Shown here: in pieces, positions 8,552 through 17,667 of the stretch | How positions within the stretch are numbered: the first letter of the stretch is position 1 | Layout of the letters: every line of letters starts with the position of its first letter | Assembly (NCBI RefSeq): GCF_004944975.1 | Contig: NZ_SPQG01000011.1 | Span: forward strand, 47,229 to 111,228 | DNA length: 64,000 nucleotides | Origin: Halorhabdus amylolytica | GTDB taxonomy: Archaea > Halobacteriota > Halobacteria > Halobacteriales > Haloarculaceae | Direction: 5' to 3' | Translations under genes and position numbers: made by a program | The notes under the pieces: generated by a model | Database searches by the model: none | Seen by the model: only the letters and a program-made list of their open reading frames with translations | What the model was told of the DNA's origin: nothing

Positions 8552-9736
8552 TTACGGGAGGGCCGTCCGAAGATCCTCACAGAGGTCATCGGCGTTTTCG
8601 AGGCCGACGGATACTCGAACCAACGTCTCGGGAATCTCCGCCGAATCCTCACTACGACTGAACTCGTCGGGGATCATCAGTGACGGTACCTCAATAAGGC
8701 TCTCGACCCCACCGAGGCTCGCTCCCGGCGTGAAAACCGAAAGTCCCTCGATGAACGCCTCAAGTTCGACGAGAGTGCCATCGAACTCGAAGGACACCAT
8801 CCCACTGTATCCCGACATCTGCTCGCTCGCAAGATCGTGTTGTGGGTGGCTTTCGAGGCCCGGATAGTAAACACGAGCGACCCGATCGTGACTTTCGAGG
8901 AACCGGGCAACTGTCATCGCATTCTTCTCGTGCTGTTCCATCCGCGCCGGCAGTGTCTTGATGCCTCGCGCAACGAGGTAGCAGTCAAACGGCGACAGCA
9001 TGTTCCCAAACCCAACTCGCTGCGCGAACCCCAATTTTTGGAACACCTCACTGTCGTCGGTGATGACGACACCGCCGATCGAGTCGGAGTGTCCGTTGAG
9101 ATACTTGGTGGTGCTGTGGACGACGATGTCAGCACCCAGTTCGAGTGGGGCTTGATAGTACGGACTCCCAAAGGTGCTGTCTACGGCGAACAGCGTCCCA
9201 TTGTCCTCGGCGATGTCGGCTATCGTTTGGATATCGCACAACCTGATCAGGGGGTTCGACGGTGTTTCTGCCCAGATCAGGTCAGTGTCCACGTTGACTG
9301 CATCGGCGACGTTGTCGGGGTCACGCGCGTCAACCAAGTCGATGTCAACGTCGAGATGTCCGGCCATGTGTTCGACGAGCAGTTTTTCGGTCCCGCTATA
9401 GATGGTGTCCGAGGAGACTACGTGGCCTCCCGGAGGGACCAGCGACAGCATCGTCGTCGAGGTGGCGGCCATGCCGGAGGCGAACGCCAGTGCATGTTCA
9501 CCGCCTTCCAGACGAGCCAACTGCTCTTCGAGGGCTGCCCGCGTCGGATTACTCTCCCGTGAATAGTCGTGTTCATTAGCGTCTTCCCCACTGGCCCACT
9601 CGAACGTACTCGAAAGGTGGATCGGCGGGATGACGTCGTTCGTTCCATCTCTGTGCGGGTGCGTCTCGGTTTCAGGTTCGCCGACTGCGATGGTTGCGAA
9701 CCGACTCCTGTCGGACTGACTCTTGTATCGTGTCAT
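8552..9736 (-). CDS. Cystathionine gamma-synthase/lyase family PLP enzyme
   Basis: This 394-residue protein belongs to the trans-sulfuration fold-type I PLP enzymes. Visible motifs are NDVIPPIHLSSTFEW, YSRESNPTRAALEEQLA (substrate phosphate and carboxylate region), ALAFASGMAA, IWAETPSNPL, and the PLP-lysine motif VVHSTTKYLNGHSD near residue 205. Family members act on cystathionine, O-acylhomoserine or methionine, in methionine and cysteine synthesis or breakdown. Length and motifs are normal and nothing is truncated. A threonine synthase homologue lies 130 bases upstream on the same strand, so both may share the homoserine branch point. The exact reaction (synthase, lyase or sulfhydrylase) cannot be fixed from sequence. 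Confidence 0.9.
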   Translation of the reverse strand: MTRYKSQSDRSRFATIAVGEPETETHPHRDGTNDVIPPIHLSSTFEWASGEDANEHDYSRESNPTRAALEEQLARLEGGEHALAFASGMAATSTTMLSLVPPGGHVVSSDTIYSGTEKLLVEHMAGHLDVDIDLVDARDPDNVADAVNVDTDLIWAETPSNPLIRLCDIQTIADIAEDNGTLFAVDSTFGSPYYQAPLELGADIVVHSTTKYLNGHSDSIGGVVITDDSEVFQKLGFAQRVGFGNMLSPFDCYLVARGIKTLPARMEQHEKNAMTVARFLESHDRVARVYYPGLESHPQHDLASEQMSGYSGMVSFEFDGTLVELEAFIEGLSVFTPGASLGGVESLIEVPSLMIPDEFSRSEDSAEIPETLVRVSVGLENADDLCEDLRTALP

Positions 9737-9866
9737 GGGATACTCACCCGTTACAATTGGTAGAACGCTATGGGTAGATCAGAATATAGCGTTCACGGCT
9801 GATTCGCCGACATCGAAGTACAAGACAGTACCGGATCCTTCTCCGACGTGTCCCTGATCCCCCTCC

Positions 9867-10943
9867 TCAGCGGATTCGGGTCCCATTCCGCCCCGTCAGC
9901 GGCACCACGACCTCGTCACTATCGTCGATCACGTCCCACTCACGCAGCCGCTGTAACCCAGCCACCGCCGTCGCACTCGTCGGTTCGACGGCCAGCCCGA
10001 CACCCGAGAGACGGTCGTGAGCCCGTTCGGTCTCCTCAGCTGTAACGGCAACCGCGTCGCCGTCAGTCGCGTCGATGGCCTCCAGAATCCCATCCCGACG
10101 CACTGGCTCGGCGATCTGGATGCCGTCGGCGAGGTCGTTGCGGGCCGCGTCACAGTCGTTCCCGCGGGCCGCGGCGATCGGCGCGACGCCGCTCGCCTGG
10201 ACGCCGAACAGCCGAGGGATCTCGTCGATCCACCCGGCACGGGATAGTCGCTCGAACCCCTGATAGGCTCCGAGGAACAGCGTCCCGTGACCCAGTGGCG
10301 TCACCATCGCCTCGGGCACTTGCCAGTCGCGCTGAGCGGCGACCTCCAGGGCGAAGGTCGCTGTGCCCGACAGAAACAGCGGTTCCCAGGCGTGGCTGGC
10401 GTAGTACCCCTCACCGTCCTCGACGGCCGCGATGCACGCCTCGGTCACGTCCTCGCGGGTTCCTTCGACCCGCCGTATGTCCGCCCCAGTCCGCTCGATC
10501 GCCCCGAGTTTCCCCGGCTTGGCGTCGGCGGGGACGAAAATCTCGGCGTCGATACCGGCCCTGGCGGCGTAGGTCGCGATCGCCAGCCCCGCGTTGCCAG
10601 AGGAATCTTCGAAGACTCGGTCGACCCCACGTTCGAGAGCGTGAGAAATGACGACCGCAGCACCGCGATCCTTGAAACTCCCCGTTGGAAACAGGTGTTC
10701 GAGTTTGTACTGGACGCCGCGGTCCTCGGCCGCGATCAGCGGCGTCCACCCTTCGCCAAGCGAGACGTGGGGGTCGACCGGAAGGAAATTCTCGCAGGCC
10801 CAGAGTCCGGTATCACGGTCGATTTCTGTTGGCTTAGCTGGCAGTTCGGGATGCCCTCGCAAGTCGAACGGACTCCCGCACGCACATCGCCAGGGCCCCC
10901 CGACTGGGTACGTCCGTCCGCAGTCAGTACAGACGCGCTCCAT
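9867..10943 (-). CDS. thrC: Threonine synthase-like PLP enzyme
   Basis: This 358-residue fold-type II PLP enzyme starts with a small zinc-ribbon-like segment (CTDCGRTYP then CACG), as in many archaeal threonine synthases. Then come LGEGWTPL, the PLP-lysine motif PTGSFKDRGA, EDSSGNAGLAIATYAARAG (substrate-binding SGN loop), and the glycine-rich PLP phosphate segment TPLGHGTLFLGAYQGF. Threonine synthase converts O-phosphohomoserine to threonine. The protein is somewhat short, and haloarchaea often carry several thrC paralogues, so this could be a specialised relative. It lies upstream of a trans-sulfuration enzyme gene on the same strand, which fits a Thr/Met metabolic grouping. Confidence 0.82.
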   Translation of the reverse strand: MERVCTDCGRTYPVGGPWRCACGSPFDLRGHPELPAKPTEIDRDTGLWACENFLPVDPHVSLGEGWTPLIAAEDRGVQYKLEHLFPTGSFKDRGAAVVISHALERGVDRVFEDSSGNAGLAIATYAARAGIDAEIFVPADAKPGKLGAIERTGADIRRVEGTREDVTEACIAAVEDGEGYYASHAWEPLFLSGTATFALEVAAQRDWQVPEAMVTPLGHGTLFLGAYQGFERLSRAGWIDEIPRLFGVQASGVAPIAAARGNDCDAARNDLADGIQIAEPVRRDGILEAIDATDGDAVAVTAEETERAHDRLSGVGLAVEPTSATAVAGLQRLREWDVIDDSDEVVVPLTGRNGTRIR

Positions 10944-11049
10944 GGGCGTTCTTCCAGGCCCGGGATCACGGATCTGTCGTTCGGGATTCAGCGGCGAATG
11001 TCAACTCACCATACAGTTGCTAGAGGATTTCCCTCCGATGGTGATGTGC

Positions 11050-11781
11050 TCAGAGTTGACGATCAATGAGATCTCTGAGTTGCTGTTCGATAGCTGCCGG
11101 ATCCGTTGTGTCGACGGTGATGCGGTGCTGACTTTCGTCGGAACCGAACATCGACTCGCCGCGCTCATCGACTTCAACGACGACCGTGAGCGCGTCACCC
11201 TGGCGAACTGGGAACAGTTCAATCTCATCGAGCTTGCCACTGTAGGGGCCACTACGTGGCTTGTACTCGAATTCTTGTGCGAACGTTCCAGGGCCGAACG
11301 AACGGGCCTTGACGTTGTCCACCGAGCTGCGGGAAAAGCCGAGATTCTCGACAGCCTCGACGAGCCCGTCCAGATACGGGCCTGGACGCACTTCTAGGTG
11401 GTCTTTGTCCTTCGGATCAACTGACCAGTCGATATCTAATCCCGTATATATCCAGGCCTGTGTCTTGCCGATGGTCGGCGGCGTGGACTCGGGGATCTGG
11501 ATTTCACCCGCGTCGATCGTGCGTTCCTCGCCGGCCGTGATCGTGAACTCCTCGGCCAGTGTCGTTTCCATAATTTTGCCAGTCGAATAGCTACTCCCCT
11601 CGTCAGTCTCGACCTCGTACCGTGTCATCACTGCAAGCTCAATCTCGTCGACCTCCTGATCGTCCGAGCCGCCTTCAATTTCGATGTGGGCCGAGATGCT
11701 GTCGCCAGGCTGGACCGTCTCCGTTTCGAGTATCGTATCGACCTCGGCTGACCCGACGCCGATGCGGTTGAGCAATCCCAT
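11050..11781 (-). CDS. Spo0M-like (sporulation-control family) protein
   Basis: This 243-residue protein has the N-terminal pattern of the SpoOM family: VGSAEVDTILETETVQPGD, then VEVEGG-like and IELAVMTRYE segments that build an arrestin-like beta-sandwich. The C-terminal part (PYSGKLDEIELFPVRQGDALTVVVEVDER) forms the second beta lobe. In Bacillus Spo0M affects sporulation and cell-envelope behaviour; haloarchaeal homologues are soluble and functionally undefined. No membrane segment or signal peptide is present. It lies between the threonine synthase and DoxX genes, all on the minus strand, with gaps of about 106 bases on each side. The relation to these neighbours is unclear. Confidence 0.85.
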   Translation of the reverse strand: MGLLNRIGVGSAEVDTILETETVQPGDSISAHIEIEGGSDDQEVDEIELAVMTRYEVETDEGSSYSTGKIMETTLAEEFTITAGEERTIDAGEIQIPESTPPTIGKTQAWIYTGLDIDWSVDPKDKDHLEVRPGPYLDGLVEAVENLGFSRSSVDNVKARSFGPGTFAQEFEYKPRSGPYSGKLDEIELFPVRQGDALTVVVEVDERGESMFGSDESQHRITVDTTDPAAIEQQLRDLIDRQL

Positions 11782-11887
11782 GTGTCGTGGTCACAGCACC
11801 TGTGAGCTTAGTAGTGGGGGTCTCAGCAGTCTCTTCCTGCTGTGTCCCGCTTTCGGTGGATGGGCTCACGGATCTACCGTTCAGTGA

Positions 11888-12991
11888 TCAGTCGGCCGAC
11901 GTCTGGCGATTAGCGGCGCGCTCGAAGTCCGAATCGAGTCGCCGGCGAAGCGCGGGCAGCAGCGTCGCGTCCAGCGAGTAGCGACCGGCCCCGACCACGA
12001 GCAGTGCCGAGAGAAGCCCAAACAGCGTGATGTGGGCAAGCACCGGGTCGTCGGGCAAGCCAAACAGCGTCGTCGTCAGCATGAGGAAGCCGACGGCAGC
12101 ACTGCCACGGGTGAACAGTCCCAGCAGGAATGCCACGCCGACGCCGGCTTCGACCAGGCCAGCACCGAACACCCACAGCTCCGGGGTGACGGGGACGACC
12201 GCCGTGAGGTCGTACTTTTCGACGACGGCCATCCCGCCCGCCGGGTTGAGCCACTTCTGGGTGACGCCGAGATACAGGAAGTTCACCCCGACGAAAAGCC
12301 GGAGCAGGGGTGCGACCGGCAGCCGGTCGATACCCACCTTCGAGAACAGTTCGGCCGGTGTCGCCAGGCCACGGGCGCGACTGACGAGTGTCCCCTCAGT
12401 GACCACCAGTCGTCGGAGCAGCATGTCAGCGCTCGGCTGGCCGGCACCGACGATCATGATGCCCAGAAAGCCCGCGATGTACTCGCTGGCCAGCAAGAGC
12501 GTGCTATCCGTGGTGAGGAGACCGAGATAGACGACCAGCCCGATCGCCGCAACGACGCGCGTCGCCAGCCCGAACAACAGGAGGAACCCGATACCGACCT
12601 GCAGGAGTCGCGCTTCGACCGGGAGACTCGGCGTGAACAGGTAGCCGGCGAAGCCGGCACCTACGAGCGGGAGCCCGACCGTCAGTCGTAGCATCCAGGG
12701 GAGGTATGGTCGGTAGGATTGCAACGTCTGACTGGCGACAGCGAGGTCCGGGATCGAGCCCGCAAACCGGAGATAGCCGACGATCACCAGGAGTGCGCCG
12801 ATCGCGCCGCCGCCCAGGAGGGCGACGCTCTCCGGATCGGTGAAGACGGCGGCGAATAACTCGGCCACGCTGCCGGCGCTCTCCTCGTCGGTCACGTACT
12901 CGACGTGGGCGCTCGCCGGGACGGCCAGCATGGCCGAGGCCAGCACGGAAAGCAAGAGGGTGCTGAGCGTTCGTTCCGGTTTTGTTCGCAT
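11888..12991 (-). CDS. DoxX family membrane protein with signal peptide
   Basis: This 367-residue polytopic membrane protein has an N-terminal signal-like segment (LLSVLASAMLAVPASAHVEYV). At least seven further hydrophobic segments follow. The C-terminal half carries the DoxX-like region: LRLFVGVNFLYLGVTQKWLNP, then ELWVFGAGLVEAGVGVAFLLGLFTR and DDPVLAHITLFGLLSALLVVGAGRYSLD. DoxX proteins are linked to thiosulfate:quinone oxidoreductase or, in bacteria, to redox complexes at the membrane. Haloarchaeal members with this extracellular AHVEYVTDE start are common and uncharacterised. It is the most upstream gene of a minus-strand group. The function is inferred only from the domain. Confidence 0.82.
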   Translation of the reverse strand: MRTKPERTLSTLLLSVLASAMLAVPASAHVEYVTDEESAGSVAELFAAVFTDPESVALLGGGAIGALLVIVGYLRFAGSIPDLAVASQTLQSYRPYLPWMLRLTVGLPLVGAGFAGYLFTPSLPVEARLLQVGIGFLLLFGLATRVVAAIGLVVYLGLLTTDSTLLLASEYIAGFLGIMIVGAGQPSADMLLRRLVVTEGTLVSRARGLATPAELFSKVGIDRLPVAPLLRLFVGVNFLYLGVTQKWLNPAGGMAVVEKYDLTAVVPVTPELWVFGAGLVEAGVGVAFLLGLFTRGSAAVGFLMLTTTLFGLPDDPVLAHITLFGLLSALLVVGAGRYSLDATLLPALRRRLDSDFERAANRQTSAD

Positions 12992-13129
12992 AGGACAGAT
13001 TGGGTTCGAACGAGTAATACCGTTGGCTTCCCGGAAGGACGTGTCGGGGCCGAAACGAGCTACTGATTGCGTTTGTCTCTTTTCGATTCAATCAGGTAAA
13101 GTCCTCCCAATGCAGTGCGACGGGCTCGA

Positions 13130-13307
13130 TCAGCCGATGGGGTCGGCAATCGCGTTTCCCGGGATGAATGCGAGCACCGCAGCGAGGGAGCTCGGAGACC
13201 AACCCGTAGTTGGTGATCGACGTGTCGGCATTCATGTGGTTCAGGAAGTACCCCCAATCCCACAGCGGTGTGAACGGATCGGCGCCTATCGGCGTCAGGG
13301 GTCGGGA
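13130..13307 (-). pseudogene. 3' remnant of a DUF457-type membrane-bound hydrolase gene
   Basis: On the minus strand about 33 codons read LTPIGADPFTPLWDWGYF then NHMNADTSITNYGLVS. The frame shifts by one base near the GTCTCCGAGC stretch, after which a hydrophobic tail (LAAVLAFIPGNAIADPIG) ends in TGA. The pattern LTPxGxxPFxPxxDWxYxL...NxxxTNYG resembles the C-terminus of DUF457 metal-dependent hydrolases (YdjM-like). An in-frame stop lies just upstream, so the 5' part is gone. This is a decayed fragment, not a working gene; the family assignment is from motif memory. Confidence 0.5.
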
Positions 13308-13386
13308 AATTTATACGGCTGCTAATAATAATTAGAAATACAATCGGACCGACACTCTCATATGCCGGTGTAAGACAGCAGAACGT

Positions 13387-14646
13387 ATGGGCCTTAGACC
13401 CAGCCGAAGACAGCTCCTCTCTGGAATCTGTAGTGGCGGGGTAGCCGGTTTGAGTGGTTGTGCCGGTTCCATTCCCGGTTTCAACTCGGGGGGAAGTGAT
13501 AGACGCGAAGGACTTGATCGGACAATCAAGATCGGGACGATGCTTCCGCTGAGCGGTCCTCGAAGTGCAGTCGGGGAATCCATTCGCGAGGCCGCCGTGT
13601 TACCGATCGATCAAGTCCGAGACGACGTTGCTCTCACGTTCGAGCATCGATCTGTGGATACGGAGAGTGATCCGACGACGGCCGCCCGGAAAGCCACGTC
13701 GCTGGTTGACGAGGGATACCCGATGGTTACTGGTCCCCTCGATTCCGATATCGTTTTGCAGGCGACCCAACAGGTACTGATTCCATACAAGACCGTCTGC
13801 TGTTCTCCGGGAGCGACCACGCCGACGCTCACAACACTCAACGACGGCGGCTACGTCTTCCGGACTGCCATCTCCGATGCGATTCAGGGGAGCCTTCTCG
13901 CTGACACCGTGGCCAGGAAACTCGACTACGACACTGCAGGTACGCTCTACGTCAACAACGATTACGGATGGCAGCTAAGTCAGGCGTTTAGCCGCTCCTT
14001 TCGCCGGGATTACAACGGCACGATAACCGACCAGGTGCCCATCGAAGACACTTCGAACTCCTACGTTGATGCGATCGACCAGGCTACGGAGGGCGATCCC
14101 GACGCGCTCGTCCTCGCTGCGTATCCGGAGATGGGCGAAACACTTTTCTCCGATATGCTTACTCGGACCGACGCGGACATTCTCTGTACTGACGGCCTGC
14201 GGACCGGCGATATGCACCAGCAAGTCGATCGTTCACTCAACGGGATCCGTGGACTTGCGCCGCTCGTCGACGGTCCGGGAAGCGACGCTTTCGCCGAACT
14301 CTATACGAACGCATCCGGCAACGAGCCAGGTATCTTCGAGTCCTATGCCTACGATGCGACTGCGGTTCTCCTGCTCGCAAACGCTTATGCCGGTCAAAAC
14401 GATTCCAAGGCGATCCAGAACGCCATTCGACGTGTCACGAACTCGGGTGGGACTGAGATCACTCCCGATACTCTTCTGGACGGTCTCCGCCGTGCAGCGC
14501 GGGGCCAGTCTATCGAATATCGGGGGGCGTCTAACGAAACGCGGTTCGATGAAAACGGCGATCCGACGGATACTACCTTCGAGTATTGGGCGTACGACAA
14601 CAGTGTTGCCAGCGGAATCAGGGAACTCGATCGAATCAAACCATGA
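13387..14646 (+). CDS. ABC-type branched-chain amino acid/amide substrate-binding lipoprotein
   Basis: This 419-residue protein has a twin-arginine region (SRRQLLSG) followed by a lipobox-like GLSGC, so it is exported and lipid-anchored on the outside. The mature part is a periplasmic-binding type 1 fold with IKIGTMLPLSGPRSAVGESIREAA, DEGYPMVTGPLDSDIVLQA and an NNDYGWQLSQAF segment. This is the layout of Leu/Ile/Val or amide binding proteins. No permease or ATPase genes are nearby. Instead it overlaps the next gene, a membrane transducer, by four bases (ATGA). That matches the haloarchaeal Bas/Cos arrangement in which a binding protein serves as the ligand receptor of a taxis transducer. The ligand is unknown. 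TATA-like sequences lie upstream at 13308-13345. Confidence 0.88.
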   Translation: MGLRPSRRQLLSGICSGGVAGLSGCAGSIPGFNSGGSDRREGLDRTIKIGTMLPLSGPRSAVGESIREAAVLPIDQVRDDVALTFEHRSVDTESDPTTAARKATSLVDEGYPMVTGPLDSDIVLQATQQVLIPYKTVCCSPGATTPTLTTLNDGGYVFRTAISDAIQGSLLADTVARKLDYDTAGTLYVNNDYGWQLSQAFSRSFRRDYNGTITDQVPIEDTSNSYVDAIDQATEGDPDALVLAAYPEMGETLFSDMLTRTDADILCTDGLRTGDMHQQVDRSLNGIRGLAPLVDGPGSDAFAELYTNASGNEPGIFESYAYDATAVLLLANAYAGQNDSKAIQNAIRRVTNSGGTEITPDTLLDGLRRAARGQSIEYRGASNETRFDENGDPTDTTFEYWAYDNSVASGIRELDRIKP

Positions 14647-16430
14647 ATCTTCCTTCGATCCCACCGACGTTCGTTCCGGAGTTCATCAGACGCCGGTACC
14701 TCGCAAAGTTCGTCATCGCCATCCTGTCGGTCGTCCTCGTGATTGCTGCGGTGGGGGCGATAAGTTACGTGGAAATCGACGAGACTGTGCGGGCAGACGC
14801 CAATGCACAACTTGAAACGACCGCGGAAATGCAGGCCGAACAAATCAGCTCCTGGGTCGAGTCCTTGACTGTCCAGACCCGCACAGCGTCCGCATCTCCT
14901 GTCCTACGGAACGGAGATCCACAGGAGATCCAGGGTCACCTCGTCGAAGAACAAGCACGGATGGGCGTCAACGTCCGGGCGATTCACTACATCGAGGCCG
15001 ATACTGGGAACATTGTCACGAGCACGAACCCTGTCTATCGAGACAGGGCGCTGGATAGCCTCGAAGAACCATGGGCCGACAAGGAGTTCCGGAGTGATTT
15101 CGATCTTGACGAAGAGGTATGGAAATCCCAGCAAGCCTACGAATCGCCGACACTCGGCGATCAAGTCATGGCGTTTGCCAGTCCGGTCCCGGATCGGCCA
15201 GACCGCGTCGTTGTGATCATCGGGACACTCGAGTACCGGATCGAACAGTTACAACAAGAGAACTCTTCACAATCGACAGTCATCCTCGACGCGGAGGGTA
15301 ACGACGTTTTCCAAGCGGCAGACGCATCGGTCGACAGCGGTGGCGATGCACTTGAGGCCGCACTCGGTGGGCGAGTGACTCGGATAAGCGACGGCGAGAC
15401 TGTTCAGGCGTATGTTCCAGTCAGCAATACCCGCTGGGTCGCTGTCTCCAGGGTCCCGACTGAGGAAGCCTACGGGGTGGCGACCAACGTTGGACACAAC
15501 GTCGTCTTGATGGTGTTGCTGAGTCTCGGAACGCTCAGTATCGTCGCAGTCGTTCTCGGCCGCCAGACAGTCGGACCACTGACAACACTACGCGATCGGG
15601 CAGCGAAGATGGAAGCGGGTGATCTCGGAGTCGATCTGGAGACAGACCGTGTCGACGAGATCGGTCGCCTGTATGACGGATTTGATAGTATGCGCAACTC
15701 GTTGCGCAAACAGATAACCGAAGCCCAGCAGGCCCGCAAACAAGCGGAGGTTTCCCGGGCGGAAGCGATGGAGATGAATGAGTATCTCCAGGACAAAGCC
15801 GAGGAATACAGCCAGATCATGGGCGAGTGTGCGGCCGGCGATCTCACTCAGCGGATGGAGACCGACGGCGAGAACGACGCGATGGATCGGATCGCGACCG
15901 ACTTCAACGAGATGATCGGGGAACTCGAGAACACGACCGGCCAGCTCAGACACTTCGCCGACGAAGTCGAACAGGCGGGTGAAAGCGTCGAAACATCGGC
16001 TGAAAGCCTCCGAGATGCGTCCGAACAGATCGCAGAATCGATCCAACACATCTCTGATGACGCGTACAAGCAGCGTGAACGACTCGAAGATCTCTCGATG
16101 GCGATCGAGGATATCGTCGATCAGCTCGAACCGATCGCACGAGATACCGATGTCGACGTTCAGGCATCGCTCGATCAGCTCAGGGACGTGACCGAGACAG
16201 TCCAAGAGCTTGCCGAGGCAGTCGACGTGACCATGGCCGAATCCGAAAACGTCGCCGGTGCTGCCGAGGAACAGACAGCTGAACTCTCCGAAGTTTCACA
16301 GCGGGCACAGGACTTGACCCGGTATGCCGGACCGCTCAAGGACGTTCTCGATAGCTTCGAAACTGAATCGAAACACGAGTTCTATTTCCCGACCGGACCT
16401 GGTTCGCCAAGTGTAAACGAAGGTGAATAA
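14643..16430 (+). CDS. Membrane transducer (HTR-like) lacking the methyl-accepting signalling tip
   Basis: The start ATG overlaps the binding-protein stop by four bases. The 595-residue product has TM1 at about 19-43, an extracellular Cache-like sensor domain (about 45-280), TM2 at about 287-306, and a HAMP domain at 307-360. A second HAMP-like region follows at about 385-440. The coiled coil continues (DASEQIAESIQHISDDAYKQ), and the C-terminal end AAEEQTAELSEVSQRAQDL is the usual end of a haloarchaeal transducer. The central cytoplasmic hairpin is absent: there is no IAEQTNMLALNA-type CheA/CheW-binding tip and no opposing strand. Roughly 200 residues are missing compared with ordinary transducers, yet the frame is intact. 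It may modulate other transducers or be a decayed receptor. Confidence 0.88.
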   Translation: MNLPSIPPTFVPEFIRRRYLAKFVIAILSVVLVIAAVGAISYVEIDETVRADANAQLETTAEMQAEQISSWVESLTVQTRTASASPVLRNGDPQEIQGHLVEEQARMGVNVRAIHYIEADTGNIVTSTNPVYRDRALDSLEEPWADKEFRSDFDLDEEVWKSQQAYESPTLGDQVMAFASPVPDRPDRVVVIIGTLEYRIEQLQQENSSQSTVILDAEGNDVFQAADASVDSGGDALEAALGGRVTRISDGETVQAYVPVSNTRWVAVSRVPTEEAYGVATNVGHNVVLMVLLSLGTLSIVAVVLGRQTVGPLTTLRDRAAKMEAGDLGVDLETDRVDEIGRLYDGFDSMRNSLRKQITEAQQARKQAEVSRAEAMEMNEYLQDKAEEYSQIMGECAAGDLTQRMETDGENDAMDRIATDFNEMIGELENTTGQLRHFADEVEQAGESVETSAESLRDASEQIAESIQHISDDAYKQRERLEDLSMAIEDIVDQLEPIARDTDVDVQASLDQLRDVTETVQELAEAVDVTMAESENVAGAAEEQTAELSEVSQRAQDLTRYAGPLKDVLDSFETESKHEFYFPTGPGSPSVNEGE

Positions 16431-16478
16431 TTCGGCCGACTGTCTAACTTTCCCGGTTGAACTGCGCGAGTATCTCGG

Positions 16479-16534
16479 AATCGTCCGAAAATCAGATTTT
16501 CCCAATCACGAGAATCGTGGATTCTCGAACGATT
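16479..16534. repeat. Nested palindromes downstream of the transducer gene
   Basis: Two perfect hairpins lie side by side: GAAAATC-A-GATTTTC (16487-16501) and CGAGAATC-GTG-GATTCTCG (16509-16527). An outer pair, AATCGT (16479-16484) and ACGATT (16529-16534), encloses both, so the 56 bases could fold as a three-way junction. It sits between convergent genes. A transcription end signal, a structured RNA tail or a relic of a hairpin-ended element are all possible. Confidence 0.5.
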
Positions 16535-16610
16535 TGACTTGCCGTCGGCTCTCAGCGGAACCTGTCAGCCCGAAGTGATAAATTTCGGTTGATTGCTGGA
16601 GTTGCTTTTC

Positions 16611-17567
16611 TCAGTACGAGTCCAGGTCAATGCCGACCGAGCAGACGTATTCGCCGGTTCCGACCTGTGGGAGTCGACGCGTTCGCCAGAAGATCCCCGA
16701 GGAGTCGGCGCGGACGCGTTCCTTGACCGAGCCGAAGATGTCGGTCACGGTGAAGAGGGTGTCGCCGGTGGTCACGCGCTCGCCGAGGTCGGGTTCGAAC
16801 CTGACCAGTCCGCCCGCCGGGGCGCCGTACTGATCGAAGCTGTTCGCCCGCGTCTGTTTCTCCATCGGCGCCTCGCCGTCCAGGAAGTCGTAGTGGGCGA
16901 GTACATTCCACAGGCCGTCGAGTCCGGCCTGGATCGAGTCCTCGTCCCACCCGACGGCCCCGCCGAGTTCGGGATCGATCGTCGGGACACCTTCGTCTGG
17001 AGCCGCCCGTGCCAGTTGGCCGTCGGGTCCTTTCTGGTCGAGAACGTAGCCACAGCCGAAGGCTTTCGCGAGTTCGAGACACTCCTCGTGTAGGCGATGG
17101 CGCGTCCCACATCGAACACGCGTCTCGTCGATCATCCGGCTTGTCGAGCCCTGATGGAGATCCAGGATCAGGTCTGCCCGGGTGGCCTCTTCGAAGGTGG
17201 CGGCGGCGATGCGCTCGCTAGTTGTTCCCGTCTCCTCGCCCGGATAGGTCCGGTTGAGCTTCGTGTCGTCCAGCGGGTTGCGATGTTCGGCCACCTGGAA
17301 CCCGTGGTAGTTGACGATCCCGACGAGCAGGATCGTCCCCTGGAGTTCGTCGGGATCGAGGTCGGGGACGAGGCGATTGAGGACGCCGACCCCGTTGAGT
17401 TCGTCACCGTCACTGGCGGCCTGCAGGTAGAGGGTGTCCCCCGTCTGTCGCCCGTTGACGACCGCGACCGGCAGGCCGACCGGACTTCCGTCTCGCGTCT
17501 CGCCGACCTGTAGCCGCCCCGTGTCGATCTCGCCCGGATCGGCACTGGCCGTGCCCAGACTCGTCAT
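16611..17567 (-). CDS. Succinylglutamate desuccinylase/aspartoacylase family protein
   Basis: This 318-residue zinc-carboxypeptidase-like protein is taken from the ATG at 17567, where family similarity begins (MTSLGTASAD). Motifs include GILLVGIVNYHGF-like core strands (TILLVGIVNYHG), NPLDDTKLNRTYPG, which is the family NP...LNRxFPG substrate motif, and LILDLHQG, the DLHxG metal motif. A C-terminal beta-rich domain ends in GEYVCSVGIDL. Family members deacylate N-acyl amino acids or related amides in the cytoplasm. Haloarchaea carry several paralogues and the substrate is not predictable here. It is divergent from the DUF7536-like gene about 100 bases upstream. Confidence 0.87.
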   Translation of the reverse strand: MTSLGTASADPGEIDTGRLQVGETRDGSPVGLPVAVVNGRQTGDTLYLQAASDGDELNGVGVLNRLVPDLDPDELQGTILLVGIVNYHGFQVAEHRNPLDDTKLNRTYPGEETGTTSERIAAATFEEATRADLILDLHQGSTSRMIDETRVRCGTRHRLHEECLELAKAFGCGYVLDQKGPDGQLARAAPDEGVPTIDPELGGAVGWDEDSIQAGLDGLWNVLAHYDFLDGEAPMEKQTRANSFDQYGAPAGGLVRFEPDLGERVTTGDTLFTVTDIFGSVKERVRADSSGIFWRTRRLPQVGTGEYVCSVGIDLDSY

Positions 17568-17667
17568 TGTGCGTTCTGGGTGGGGCCATCGCCTTGAGCG
17601 GTTCGATGTGGGAGAGCGGTGCCGGAAGGCCGGGACGTTCTTGACCCGGGCCTGCCAACTCGATGCC

